Shown: piece by piece, positions 1-7,685 of the stretch
Numbering within the stretch: position 1 is the stretch's first letter
Layout: the number at the start of each line of letters is the position of its first letter
IMG/VR virus record: IMGVR_UViG_3300037193_001772
Span: 1 to 36,983 of that record
Direction: 5' to 3' (one strand)
Source: a virus
Length of the DNA: 36,983 nt
The notes under the pieces: model-generated
The model's database searches: none
What the model saw: the letters and a program-made list of their open reading frames with translations, nothing else
Told to the model about the DNA's origin: nothing
Program-made: the position numbers and the translations under genes

Positions 1-111
1 CGTCGACCAGGATCGACAGCATCCCGGCGTAGGTGGGCCAGTGACGCACGTACGCGGTCTGCACGCTGCCGTGGTGGTGGTAGTCGTGCGTCAGGTCGGG
101 GATGCGCTCGA
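1..111. repeat. Terminal direct repeat, left copy
   Basis: These 111 bases recur without a mismatch at 36756-36866; the two copies diverge at the next base (112 against 36867). The reading frame of the leftward gene here continues in frame into the bases preceding the right copy. The repeat is therefore most simply the overlap left when a circular genome was written as a linear contig, not two biological copies. Confidence 0.93.
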
Positions 112-502
112 ACCAGCCGACGAAGTCGAAGCCCTCAGCCTGGCCGGCGTCGACCTGGGTCAGCCACTCGCGCCAGCCCTTGAGCCGCGGGTCGCGGCGG
201 TGGAACGCGGCGCGGACCCGGCCGCCGTAGAGGTTCATCTTGCGTCGGTCGCCGCGGGTGCGCGCCGACTCGGAGATCCAGTCGAAGGCGCGGCCCACGT
301 TCCGGTCACCGCGCAGGTCGTCCGCCAGCCGGGTCGAGTACTCGCCCGGCCAGCGTTCGAGGTTGCGGTTGACGGTGTTGTGGTAGCCGGACTTGTCGGC
401 GTACGGGTACAGGTCGCCGGTGTCGTCGGGCTCCAGCGCCTCGCAGGCATTGATGAAGCGGGCCATCTCCGGCGTGACCCGGGCGTCGGGCTGAATCGGC
501 AT
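1..502 (-). CDS. Putative peptidoglycan hydrolase-like late protein, N-terminal part (gene cut by contig end)
   Basis: This is the first 167 codons of a gene whose remainder lies at 36394-36755; joined through the repeat, the frame gives one 287-residue protein. ATG at 502 has an AGGAGG seven bases upstream, overlapping the stop of the preceding gene. The family is familiar from actinomycetes and their phages: a YHNTVN stretch, then RLADDLRGD followed by AFDW, then DPRLKGWREW, FDFVGWF and a histidine cluster (DYHHHGS) near residue 145. The order of an early Asp motif and a late His pair recalls zinc peptidases of the M15 type, so a cell-wall hydrolase or lysin is possible. That is an inference from pattern and from position between tail fibre and holin-like genes; no catalytic set is certain. 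The C-terminal part, after the join, is Ala-rich and coiled-coil-like. Confidence 0.6.
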   Translation of the reverse strand, partial: MPIQPDARVTPEMARFINACEALEPDDTGDLYPYADKSGYHNTVNRNLERWPGEYSTRLADDLRGDRNVGRAFDWISESARTRGDRRKMNLYGGRVRAAFHRRDPRLKGWREWLTQVDAGQAEGFDFVGWFERIPDLTHDYHHHGSVQTAYVRHWPTYAGMLSILVD

Positions 503-511
503 CGTCGCCTC

Positions 512-982
512 CTATGCGGCCTCGTAGGTGCCGCTGATGGCGATCACGTCCGTGCTCGCCCAGGTGTGCGGCACGGTGGCGGTGATGACGGTTAGGACGC
601 CGGTGGTGGAGTAGCTGTAGATCTCCACCGTGCTGCCCGACGACATGTGCACCGAGGCGCGCCGGTTCGCGGTTCCGGTGTCCGCGAGCTGGCCGTCGCC
701 GAGCGGGTCATTGAACGTGACGTAGGCCGGCGACGCGATCGGGGCGACCGGCAGGGTGAACCGCGGCGAGGTGCCCACCGCCGAGCCCGCGCCGAGAGTG
801 AACCGGAACCGGTAGTCGACCCGCCTGCCGATCTGCTTGTACCGGGCCACGATCACCCCGCTGCCGAGGGTCAGATTGGTCAAGGTCGGGGTCCACGTCG
901 ACCAGGCGTCGTCGAGCAGGCTGGTGATGGCCAGGAGATCCTCGGCCAGCAGCCGCGATCCGGCGGGAATGGTGGTCGACAT
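512..982 (-). CDS. Minor tail / tail fibre protein
   Basis: A 156-residue protein of the kind found at the distal end of actinophage tail operons. The N-terminus (IPAGSRLLAEDLLAI) is the short helical leader common to these proteins. It is followed by WTPTLTNLTLGSG and a beta-rich body rich in Thr, Ser and Gly (for example RVDYRFRFTLG), compatible with a small jelly-roll or receptor-binding module. There are no Cys and no signal peptide, as expected for a virion protein. It lies 12 bases after the large minor tail gene and its stop overlaps the ribosome binding site of the next gene, so the two are translated in sequence. The receptor is unknown. Confidence 0.72.
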   Translation of the reverse strand: MSTTIPAGSRLLAEDLLAITSLLDDAWSTWTPTLTNLTLGSGVIVARYKQIGRRVDYRFRFTLGAGSAVGTSPRFTLPVAPIASPAYVTFNDPLGDGQLADTGTANRRASVHMSSGSTVEIYSYSTTGVLTVITATVPHTWASTDVIAISGTYEAA

Positions 983-994
983 TCGGTCCCTCCT

Positions 995-3172
995 CTACAG
1001 ACCCACGACGATCGGATGGAAGACATGCACGGCGGCGGCGGCCAGGTGCGACTTGACCACGCCGTTGACGCTGCGCACGACGGTGAACGTCTGCGGCGAG
1101 CTGGCGCCGGTGATGTTGGTGACCCGCATGACCTCGCCGCCGACCGCGATGAACAGACCGCCGCCGTACAGCCCCTCGCCGTTAAGGCTGGTCGACCAGT
1201 CGTCGGCGGCGGTGGTCCACAGCACCCCGCCGGTCGAGGCCACGGACAGCGTGGTGGCGAACTGGCTGACGTCGGACGCGAGCGTGCTGTTGTCGGTGTC
1301 GACGGCCTGGCCGCGCAGGTCCGTCGAGCCGTCGTTCTCCCCCACGATGCCGATCTCGTACGGGCTGGCCGGCGCGCAGACGAACGTGACCAGCCGCCGC
1401 TTCGCCGGCAGGGTTTCCTTGATGCCGAGCACGAGCAGGTTGGCGCCGTCCGGGGCGTCCTCGATCGGCATGTCGCCGACGGTGAGCCGGTCGCCGATCT
1501 CGACCGCGTTGACCGCCGTGATCAGCGCCGACGTCGCGCCCGGGGCGTCGAGGTCGACGGTGACCTGCGGGTAGCGCGGCTCGTCCACGGTGCCTTTGTG
1601 CAGGTGCCAGTTGGCGTGGTCGGTCAGCACCTCGTCGGTCGAGGTGTTGACGTCGACCTGGACGGCGACGCGACCGATCCCCTCCGGGTCGTCGATCGGG
1701 TCGCTGACGTTCAGCGGCCCAGTCTCCCGCACCGCCCTGGCGGTCGAGCCGTTGCGACGCTTCACGGTCACGTCGTTGCGGATGCCGCGGTCGTCGAGCA
1801 CCGGCTGCAGCACGGGCGCGATCTGCTCGCCGGTGTACGACAGGTCCAGGGCGCTGGCCTGGTTGTAGCGGGAGCGGCCCGGACGCATGGCGACGGCGAG
1901 CTCGTCACGCGGCTCGTACATCAGCCCGTCGTCGGTGCGCACGCACTCGCGCAGCAGGTTCACCAGCGTGTCGACAGGCTGGGCGCCCATCGGCTGGGTG
2001 TCGGTCTCGTCGCCGTCGACGACCGTGGCGACGCCCGCCTCCAGGCCCAGGCGCAGGAACCGCTCGCCGGCCGTCTCGCCGAGGTAGCCGCGGGCCCCGA
2101 CGACGCCGCCGATGTTGCCGATGAACGTCGAGAACGCGCCGATGCTCGACCCGACGGCCAGCTGCCCGAACGCCGCACCCGTGCAGTCGCCCTCCGCGAT
2201 GGCGATGGCGTAGATCCGGCCGATCGTCACCCCGGTCAGCACGTCGTCGCCCGCCGCGCCGAGCGTGCCATGATCCATGTTCTCGATGAAAAACCGGCTG
2301 TCGACGTCCGCACCGTTCTGGGTCAGCTCGATCGACATCAGGAAGTGCTGGGCGACGATGTAGTCGTCCCAGTTGATGAAGTTGCCCGAGTCGACCAGCC
2401 CGGCGGGGCCGTAGGCGTTGAGGCGTAGCGTCCCGTCGAACGTCACCCCGTACTCGACGTCGAGGATGCCGACGTTGCCCCCGGTGCAGTACATCCGCAT
2501 AATCACCGTGCTGGCGGCCAGTGACGGGTCCGGCAACGTCCACAGCGACACCACCTTGTGCTCGCTGCTCGAGTAGTCGGGTATCGGGAAGAACAGCTGG
2601 GCGTTCGCGCTGCCGAACGTCAGCATCCGCGGCGTGGACAGCGCGTCGGTATAGCCGCCGAAGCTGATCGTGCCGGCCGTGCCCGGTGCCGGGGATCCGT
2701 ACGGGGAGAAGATCGACGACGCGCTCGACTCTTCCTCGCACGGCCAGTACGCGACGCGGTTCGCGTTGTCCGACGACGACGTCAGGCTCCGGTACGCCAC
2801 CGACGCCAACGGCTTGTTCCCGATCTGGAGGCGGCGCAGCAGCCCGCCGCCCTCGATCTGCATCCAGGCGTCGCCCTTGACGGCCCGTCCCGGCTTCCAC
2901 GAGGCCGCCTCGGTCGTCGACCGGACGCTGCCGTCGGCGACGATCCTCATCGGGGTGTTGCGGCCGGCGAGGCCGTACAGGGCGCCGGTGGGGTTGCGCG
3001 GGCTGGCGTTGCCGTCCCGGTTGTCCAGGGTCAGCGTGGCGGTGCTGGGCGGGCTGTCCTGGCCCTCGCCGGGCGCGCCGCGCGAGGTGGCGATGCCGTC
3101 GCGGGTGTAGACGGCCGCGTTGCGCCACTGGCCGTCGTAGAACAGTTGCGGGGTCGTCGCGTGGTCAGCCAT
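995..3172 (-). CDS. Large minor tail protein with LamG-like domain
   Basis: A 725-residue virion protein following the tape measure gene, overlapping its stop by eight bases. Residues 1-120 (YDGQWRNAAVYTRDGI, then STATLTLDNRDG) match the start of actinophage proteins that build the tail tip or baseplate hub. From about residue 138 an AYWPCEEE motif opens a beta-rich stretch that resembles LamG/concanavalin-like carbohydrate-binding folds, to about residue 345. The central part (about 365-600) resembles the phage tail-tip core, and the last 110 residues form another beta domain. Place in the operon and domain order support a role in adsorption at the tail tip. No enzymatic motif was seen. Confidence 0.78.
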   Translation of the reverse strand: MADHATTPQLFYDGQWRNAAVYTRDGIATSRGAPGEGQDSPPSTATLTLDNRDGNASPRNPTGALYGLAGRNTPMRIVADGSVRSTTEAASWKPGRAVKGDAWMQIEGGGLLRRLQIGNKPLASVAYRSLTSSSDNANRVAYWPCEEESSASSIFSPYGSPAPGTAGTISFGGYTDALSTPRMLTFGSANAQLFFPIPDYSSSEHKVVSLWTLPDPSLAASTVIMRMYCTGGNVGILDVEYGVTFDGTLRLNAYGPAGLVDSGNFINWDDYIVAQHFLMSIELTQNGADVDSRFFIENMDHGTLGAAGDDVLTGVTIGRIYAIAIAEGDCTGAAFGQLAVGSSIGAFSTFIGNIGGVVGARGYLGETAGERFLRLGLEAGVATVVDGDETDTQPMGAQPVDTLVNLLRECVRTDDGLMYEPRDELAVAMRPGRSRYNQASALDLSYTGEQIAPVLQPVLDDRGIRNDVTVKRRNGSTARAVRETGPLNVSDPIDDPEGIGRVAVQVDVNTSTDEVLTDHANWHLHKGTVDEPRYPQVTVDLDAPGATSALITAVNAVEIGDRLTVGDMPIEDAPDGANLLVLGIKETLPAKRRLVTFVCAPASPYEIGIVGENDGSTDLRGQAVDTDNSTLASDVSQFATTLSVASTGGVLWTTAADDWSTSLNGEGLYGGGLFIAVGGEVMRVTNITGASSPQTFTVVRSVNGVVKSHLAAAAVHVFHPIVVGL

Positions 3173-4763
3173 TGGCGTCCCCGAACACGACGTCGAGGCC
3201 GCCGCTACGGCTGATGGCGCCGGCCAGCAACTCGATCAGGGCGTCGGCGACGCGGCTGCCGTCACCGCGCAGCTCGATCACGGTCCGGCCACCGTCGCCG
3301 GCCGGCGAGGTGACCGTCTCGCCGGCCTGCAGAACGGCGAGCATCTCCCGCCCCGGCGGTCCGGGCACCCTGCCGCCGGCGTGGAAGTGCGGCAGCCGCG
3401 GTGCGCTGAAGCTGTTGCCGCCGATGACCGGCACCCAGCCGGGCACCTTCCACGACAGCCGGCCGACGGTGTTGTTCCACGCGTCGGCGACGAAGTTGAA
3501 CGCGGCCCGGAACGGGGCGGTGATGAACCCGTAGACGGCCTTGAACGCGGCGCCGATCCGGCCGGGGATGGCGGTGATCTGGTCGAGCAGGAACCGGCCG
3601 GCCGCGACGATCGCCGAGAACGCGACCTTGTAGTTGTTCGCCACCCAGCCGGCGTAGGCGCCGATGACGTCGAACACCGCCGACCAGACCTCTTTGGCGA
3701 CCCGGAGGTAGGTGAGGATGCCATCCCAGATGATCTTCCACAGCCGCCCGAAGAAGTCGGTCTGGGTGGCCAGGTAGATGATGCCGGCGACCAGGGCGGT
3801 GATGCCGATCACGATCAGCCCGATCCCCGACGCCGCGAACGCCGCATTCCACAGCCACTGGGCCGCGGTCGCGATGCCGGTGGCCACGGACGAGGCCAGG
3901 CTGGCGACGCGGGCCCCGACCTGCGCCGCCGCCTGCTTGATCCACGACGCGGTGACCAGCTCGTTGGCGAGCAACAACAGGTTGGTCGCGCCGATCACGC
4001 CCATGATCAGCGGGGTGATCGACTCCAGTTCCTTACCCCAGCGCGCGAGCGTGCCCGGGTTGGCGTTGGACTGGGCCTCGGCGAGGTCGAGGGCGGCACC
4101 CTTGGCGTCGATGCCGGCCTGGGTGGCGTCACGTTGGGCCTGGGTGCCGTCCTCGGTGGCCTGCTTGAGGTCGTTGGCGGCCTGCTCGGCGTCGAGGTTG
4201 GCCTGGCCCAGGTCGGCCTGGGCCTGCTTGAGGTCGATCGCGGCCTGTTGCGCCTCGGCGGATCCGGCGCCGTGTTCCTTGACCGCCTCGTTGTACGCCT
4301 TCTGCGCTTCCGAGGCGTCGAGGGCGGCCTGGGTGGCGTCGATCTGGGCCTGCCCGGCGTCGATTCCGGCCTGCTTGGCGTCGAGCATCGACTGATTTAG
4401 GTCGATCTGGGCCTGCCGGAGGTCGCCGTACGCCTGGTCGAGGTCGGCGGAGGCCTGCTCGACGTCGAGCAGCGCCCGGGCCTGCTCGCGGGCGCGGGTC
4501 TGGCCGCGGCTCATGAAGTCGGAGAACGCGGTGAGACTGCCGCCGGCGTCGCCGATCGCCGCCGAGAACCCAGCCGCGGCGGCGCCAACCTTCCCCAGGC
4601 CGTCGCTGTAGCGACTGCTGGCCTCGTTGGCCTCGTTGACCTGGTCGCCGGTCGCCGCGACCGAGTCGGCCATCTCGGTAACGCCGGCCTGCGCCTTCTT
4701 GGCGGCCTGCGACAGCGACTGGGCGTCGCCGGCGAACGTGAGTGTGACCTCGTTGCCGGCCAT
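3165..4763 (-). CDS. Tape measure protein
   Basis: A 532-residue protein that sets tail length and is threaded through the tail tube. The frame is open upstream, but the Arg/Gln-rich extension is a shadow of the preceding gene; ATG at 4763 shares one base with that gene's stop, and MAGNEVTLTFAGDAQ is the usual N-terminus. Residues about 90-220 are a long coiled coil of heptad-like units (D..QAQ.). Residues about 255-330 hold several hydrophobic segments (GLIVIGITALVAGIIYL) followed by Trp-rich helices, typical of the membrane-active part of tape measures. Using the usual 1.5 angstrom per residue, the tail would be about 80 nm. The two chaperone products just upstream support the call. Confidence 0.9.
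   Translation of the reverse strand: MAGNEVTLTFAGDAQSLSQAAKKAQAGVTEMADSVAATGDQVNEANEASSRYSDGLGKVGAAAAGFSAAIGDAGGSLTAFSDFMSRGQTRAREQARALLDVEQASADLDQAYGDLRQAQIDLNQSMLDAKQAGIDAGQAQIDATQAALDASEAQKAYNEAVKEHGAGSAEAQQAAIDLKQAQADLGQANLDAEQAANDLKQATEDGTQAQRDATQAGIDAKGAALDLAEAQSNANPGTLARWGKELESITPLIMGVIGATNLLLLANELVTASWIKQAAAQVGARVASLASSVATGIATAAQWLWNAAFAASGIGLIVIGITALVAGIIYLATQTDFFGRLWKIIWDGILTYLRVAKEVWSAVFDVIGAYAGWVANNYKVAFSAIVAAGRFLLDQITAIPGRIGAAFKAVYGFITAPFRAAFNFVADAWNNTVGRLSWKVPGWVPVIGGNSFSAPRLPHFHAGGRVPGPPGREMLAVLQAGETVTSPAGDGGRTVIELRGDGSRVADALIELLAGAISRSGGLDVVFGDANG
4075..4480 (-). repeat. Heptad-coding repeats in the tape measure gene
   Basis: Roughly 21-base units encode the seven-residue pattern x-D-x-x-Q-A-Q/x many times in a row (IDLNQS, IDAGQAQ, IDATQAA, ADLGQAN and so on). 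On the plus strand they appear as recurring GCCTG and GTCGA-rich words. They explain the internal self-similarity of this stretch and make the encoded segment a continuous coiled coil. Unit number could vary between related phages and change tail length. Confidence 0.75.
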
Positions 4764-5182
4764 CAGCCAAGTTCCAATCCAGCGTCGCGGACGATGTCGG
4801 CCAGCCGCTGCCGCATGACCTTCTCGAACTCGTCCCGCTTGCGCCGGAACGCCGGATAGACGTACCGGCCGTCGGCGATGAACGGCCGGCTGGCGCTGTT
4901 GTTGCGACCGACCTTGCCGCCGTAGTCGAGCCACGGCATGTACGGGGCCCGCCGCCCGCCGGAGGTGACCCGCGCAGCGGCGCGCGTCGACTTGGCCTTG
5001 ATCGAGGCCTGGGCCTTGCCGGAGCGGCGCGGAACGTCCCGCTTCGCCTCGTCGACGACGATGTTGGCCGCCTCGTTCGCGGCCAGCCGGAGCTGCTTGG
5101 GCAGATCGGCGTCGATGAGGCGCAGCGCGCGGATGATGCCGCGCAGCCCCTCGATCTGGATCGGTTCGATCAGCGGCGGCAC
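4763..5182 (-). CDS. HK97 gp10-like tail component
   Basis: A 139-residue protein in the position after the tail chaperones and before the tape measure. The middle holds EAANIVVDEAKRDVPRRSG..QASI, the signature of the HK97 gp10-like family, and later PYMPWLDYGGKVG and RPFI, also typical. Family members act at tail completion or tail assembly. The start is GTG at 5182 with GGAGGGAGG seven bases upstream; the stop overlaps the tape measure start by one base. The module order differs from the classical one (gp10-like proteins usually lie before the tail tube gene), which is worth noting but not unusual in actinophages. Confidence 0.7.
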   Translation of the reverse strand: MPPLIEPIQIEGLRGIIRALRLIDADLPKQLRLAANEAANIVVDEAKRDVPRRSGKAQASIKAKSTRAAARVTSGGRRAPYMPWLDYGGKVGRNNSASRPFIADGRYVYPAFRRKRDEFEKVMRQRLADIVRDAGLELG

Positions 5183-5203
5183 CTCGTCACCTCCCTCCGG
5201 TCG

Positions 5204-5672
5204 CTACTTCGCGCGTCTCCTGGCCAGTTCCTCGCGTTGGGCCCGGCGGGCGTAGTAGACGCCCCACCGTATGAACTCGTCGCTGCTCATCCGCTCGCGC
5301 AGCTCGTCGACGGTGCAGGTCAGCTTCTGGGCCAGGAAGAACTCGAACTCCAGCGTCGGATCTTGATCAAACGCTTTTGTACGCCTCCTTCTGGGCCTGC
5401 TTGGTCAGCCCGGACAGCTCGTTGATGCGCACGAGCACCGGCTGGATCTCCATCGCCGGCGCGCTTTCCTGCCACTGGCCGACCTCGTCCTCGGTGAGGA
5501 CCGGGTCGACCATGGCCAGGGAGATCGCCATGCGCTCGGCCTCCAGGCCGTCGCGGTTGCCGATCTTCGCGACCTCGGCGCGGGTCAGCCCGCGCACCTT
5601 GACGGCGCCGACGCCGGGCACCTGCACCTCGTCCTGCGCCAGCCGCGGCGCGAGCAGTAACGCTTTGTCCAC
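5204..5672 (-). CDS. Tail assembly chaperone fusion gpGT (via +1 frameshift)
   Basis: Just after the gpG stop the +1 frame encodes FDQDPTLEFEFF, then CTVDELRERMSSDEF and a charged end (ARRAQREELARRR), to a stop at 5204-5206. This is the usual T domain: VDELRERM is a hallmark of actinophage chaperones. The T frame has no convincing independent start or ribosome binding site near its beginning, so the domain should be made as a gpG fusion of about 155 residues. The frame relation seen is +1 (equivalently -2); a -1 shift runs into a stop after about 17 codons. The product would link tape measure and tube subunits during assembly. Confidence 0.78.
5367..5389 (-). promoter_or_regulatory. Candidate +1 programmed frameshift site
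   Basis: Read on the minus strand, the end of gpG is AGGAGG, five bases (CGTAC), AAA-AGC-GTT-TGA. Two slips give the T frame. Lys-tRNA on AAA can move one base forward onto AAA again, or Val-tRNA on GTT can move onto TTT with the slow TGA codon next. The second resembles the release factor 2 shift site (CTT-TGA). The AGGAGG is placed like an internal Shine-Dalgarno sequence that could stimulate slipping. The exact slip codon cannot be decided from sequence. Confidence 0.6.
5367..5672 (-). CDS. Tail assembly chaperone gpG
   Basis: The unshifted product of the tail chaperone locus, about 101 residues, ending EAYKSV. It begins VDKALLLAPRLAQDEVQVPG and contains VRGLTRAEVAKIGNRDG and a VDPVLTEDEVGQWQ stretch, usual for the N-terminal chaperone, which binds the tape measure before tube assembly. 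GTG at 5672 is preferred because GAAGGGG lies eight bases upstream; GTG at 5681, three codons earlier, lies too near that sequence. The gene follows the tail tube gene after 20 bases. A fraction of ribosomes should shift at the end of this gene to make the longer product. Confidence 0.85.
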   Translation of the reverse strand: MDKALLLAPRLAQDEVQVPGVGAVKVRGLTRAEVAKIGNRDGLEAERMAISLAMVDPVLTEDEVGQWQESAPAMEIQPVLVRINELSGLTKQAQKEAYKSV

Positions 5673-5692
5673 AGTGGACACCCCTTCTCGAT

Positions 5693-6097
5693 CTACTGGG
5701 TGGTGCGGGTGATGTCGCCGGACATCTGGAGGTCGCACGACCAGGTGACCATGTCGGCGACCGGGTTGGACTCGGTGTACTTCTCGACGAGCACCGAGAC
5801 GGACTCCTGCGGCAGCCCGGACCCGGTGCCCTCCGGCCGGCGGATCAGCGGCACCAGCGCCTCGGCGTCCTTGATCGGCTCGATGATCGCCTTCGGGCCC
5901 GAGGCGGTGTTGTCGTAGACGCCACCGAACGACAGTTTTCCGTCGCCGAGGCCGTACGAGTACGCCTTGCGGTCGGCGCCGTAGCAGGTGACGTCGTGCT
6001 TGTCGGCGCCGTCCTCCCAGCTGGAGGTGTTGGTGAACGTCGACAGGTTGTTCCCGTCGAGGCTGATGAAGGTGTCCTTGCCGTGGACGAAGCTCAT
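5693..6097 (-). CDS. Major tail tube protein
   Basis: A 134-residue protein beginning MSFVHGKDTFISLDGNN, with SSWEDGADKHDVTCYG and SYGLGDGKLSFGGVYDN. This is the standard pattern of actinophage tail tube subunits: a beta sandwich with an acidic turn after the first strand and a KLSFGG strand. The C-terminal half carries VSVLVEKYTESNPVADMVTW. The start at 6097 is chosen because upstream residues look like a shadow; the ribosome binding site is weak (GGGGATCGGG). It is preceded by a structural gene and followed by the chaperones, the expected order. Confidence 0.85.
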   Translation of the reverse strand: MSFVHGKDTFISLDGNNLSTFTNTSSWEDGADKHDVTCYGADRKAYSYGLGDGKLSFGGVYDNTASGPKAIIEPIKDAEALVPLIRRPEGTGSGLPQESVSVLVEKYTESNPVADMVTWSCDLQMSGDITRTTQ

Positions 6098-6107
6098 GCC
6101 CGATCCC

Positions 6108-6620
6108 CTATGCGCTCGCGCCGATGATGACGATGGAGTAGGTGACGCTGGTGCCACCGGCCGAGTTGGTGATGCGCAGCAGGTCGCCGGTGGCGGCGGT
6201 CACCGCGTAGCCGGTCGCGTCGGCCTCGCCGGCGAAAAGCGCGAGGGTCGCGCCGGGGCGCAGGATCACCGCGTCGGCCTCGGCGACCACCCACGTGAGG
6301 AAGGTGTTGGTGGCGTCGCCGCCGACGAGCACGTTGTTGGTGTTGGCCGCTGCCGCCGTGACGATCAGCGCCTTCACCCGGGCGAAGGTGATCGACGCGC
6401 CGAACGCGTCGGTGAGCCCGGCGGCCAGGTCGAGGTCGTCGTTGCTCGACGCGTTGACGGTGCGGGTGTCGGAGAAGATCTTGTCAGCCTGTCCGGCGCC
6501 GGTGCCCGAGGTGAGGTTGATCCGCTGCCGGTAGTCCGGCTTGTACTTCGTCTCGCCGATGTCCAGCGCCGAGGTGTACTCGGCGACGACCCGGGTGGTC
6601 AGTTCGGTGATCAAGGTCAT
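6108..6620 (-). CDS. Virion-associated beta-rich protein
   Basis: A 170-residue protein of unknown role. It begins MTLITELTTRVVAEYTSALDIG and contains a KIFSDTRTVNASSNDDLDLA stretch, followed by a long Ala/Thr/Val-rich beta-strand region (NNVLVGG, VILRPGATLALF) and IVIIGASA at the end. Similar proteins sit between head and tail genes in many tailed phages; I recognise the type but not a defined function. A jelly-roll decoration or tail-tube partner is possible. Its ATG overlaps the stop of the tail terminator fusion by four bases, so the two are translationally coupled. Confidence 0.6.
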   Translation of the reverse strand: MTLITELTTRVVAEYTSALDIGETKYKPDYRQRINLTSGTGAGQADKIFSDTRTVNASSNDDLDLAAGLTDAFGASITFARVKALIVTAAAANTNNVLVGGDATNTFLTWVVAEADAVILRPGATLALFAGEADATGYAVTAATGDLLRITNSAGGTSVTYSIVIIGASA

Positions 6621-7675
6621 GGGGTGCCCCCTCCAGAGCCAGCGATGTCGACGTCGAACAGGGCGGCCATGTACTCGGTGCCGCCGATCGTCACCGCGTC
6701 GAACAGCGCCGTCGCGACGCGCAGGGTGTCGAACGCGGTGTAGGTGCCGGACTCCAGTACGGCCTTGATCGAGGTACTGCCGGCCGAGTTGGCGTACTGG
6801 CCGATCCGCGCCACCGTGCCCCGCGCCTGGGCCTTGCCAACCACGACCACGACCGGCACGGTCATGCGGTCCATGCCGCGACCGTAGGTGGCGTCGTACA
6901 CGATCTGGTCGGGGTAGCCGACGACGGCGGCCGGCGGCACGAGCGCGCCGGGCGGGAACGCGAACACCCGCAACCCGGTGATGGTGCCAAGCTGGTCGGC
7001 GAGTTCCTGCATCACCCGCGCGACGTTCAGCCCGCCCGGGTCGAGATCCTCGGCGACGCCGACCAGGGCGCCGGCGAGCTGCGGCAGCGACGCCGCGAGG
7101 TCGCCGGCGAGCACAACGGACGTGCCGGCCCCCGTCGCGGTCAGCTCGGGCAGGGTGGCGGCCAGGGCGCCGGTGACGCCCTCGTCGTCGGCCTCGTACA
7201 CGACGTCGACAAAGTACCCGGAGCCACCGGACGAGGTCGGGAACGCGGCCACCGCCGAGGCGATGAACCGGCCGTTCAGGTGCCCGCCGACACCGTTGCG
7301 CGGTGCGGTGATGGTGCCGTTGGTGACGTCCGCGCTGGCGTGCATACCGGCCAGGGCGCTGTACCTGTTGATGGGCCCGAACGCCGGCACATAGTAGGTA
7401 CCGGCGGTCACGGCCAGCGGCGTGTCGAGCGTGATGGTGTTCCACTGGTTGCCGGCGACCAGGCCGCTCGCGGCCTTGCTCGCCAACAGACTGCCGGCGG
7501 TGTCGTACACCAGGGCCGACGGGCTGGTGCTGATCGCGTTGGTCGCCGAGCGCCACCTCACCGACTTGATGACGCCGTTCTCGGCGAACACCATCTCGGT
7601 CCCCATGACATAGGTCGCCTCGGCATTGTCGAGGCTGTCGGGGACCTGGGTCGTGTAGAGGCTCTCGTCGGCCAT
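6617..7675 (-). CDS. DUF4082-like domain fused to a tail terminator
   Basis: A 352-residue protein with two distinct halves. Residues 1-165 (FAENGVIKSVRW, ALVYDTAGSLLASK, WNTITLDTPLAVTAGTYYVP) follow the DUF4082 pattern, a beta sandwich usually found on secreted or surface proteins. Residues about 166-215 form an Ala/Leu linker with two similar units (GALAATLPEL and GDLAASLPQL). Residues about 216-352 match actinophage tail terminators: a LADQLGTITGLRVF helix, then PPAAVVGYPDQIVYD, a GRGMDRMTVPVVVVVG strand and an ILVD-like end. Terminators cap the tail tube at the head side. I see no frame break, so the fusion appears real in this sequence. The terminator is usually a separate protein of about 130 residues. 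Confidence 0.68.
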   Translation of the reverse strand: MADESLYTTQVPDSLDNAEATYVMGTEMVFAENGVIKSVRWRSATNAISTSPSALVYDTAGSLLASKAASGLVAGNQWNTITLDTPLAVTAGTYYVPAFGPINRYSALAGMHASADVTNGTITAPRNGVGGHLNGRFIASAVAAFPTSSGGSGYFVDVVYEADDEGVTGALAATLPELTATGAGTSVVLAGDLAASLPQLAGALVGVAEDLDPGGLNVARVMQELADQLGTITGLRVFAFPPGALVPPAAVVGYPDQIVYDATYGRGMDRMTVPVVVVVGKAQARGTVARIGQYANSAGSTSIKAVLESGTYTAFDTLRVATALFDAVTIGGTEYMAALFDVDIAGSGGGTP

Positions 7676-7685
7676 GAGCGGCTCG

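Noticed and set aside
647-2428. A 593-codon rightward open frame opposite the minor tail gene
   Set aside because: Its product is Arg/Val/Asp-rich low complexity typical of the antisense of GC-rich genes, and the opposite strand codes a recognisable tail protein.
4075-4480. Repeated words resembling a CRISPR or minisatellite array
   Set aside because: The periodicity is 21 bases, in frame, and codes coiled-coil heptads of the tape measure; there are no spacers.
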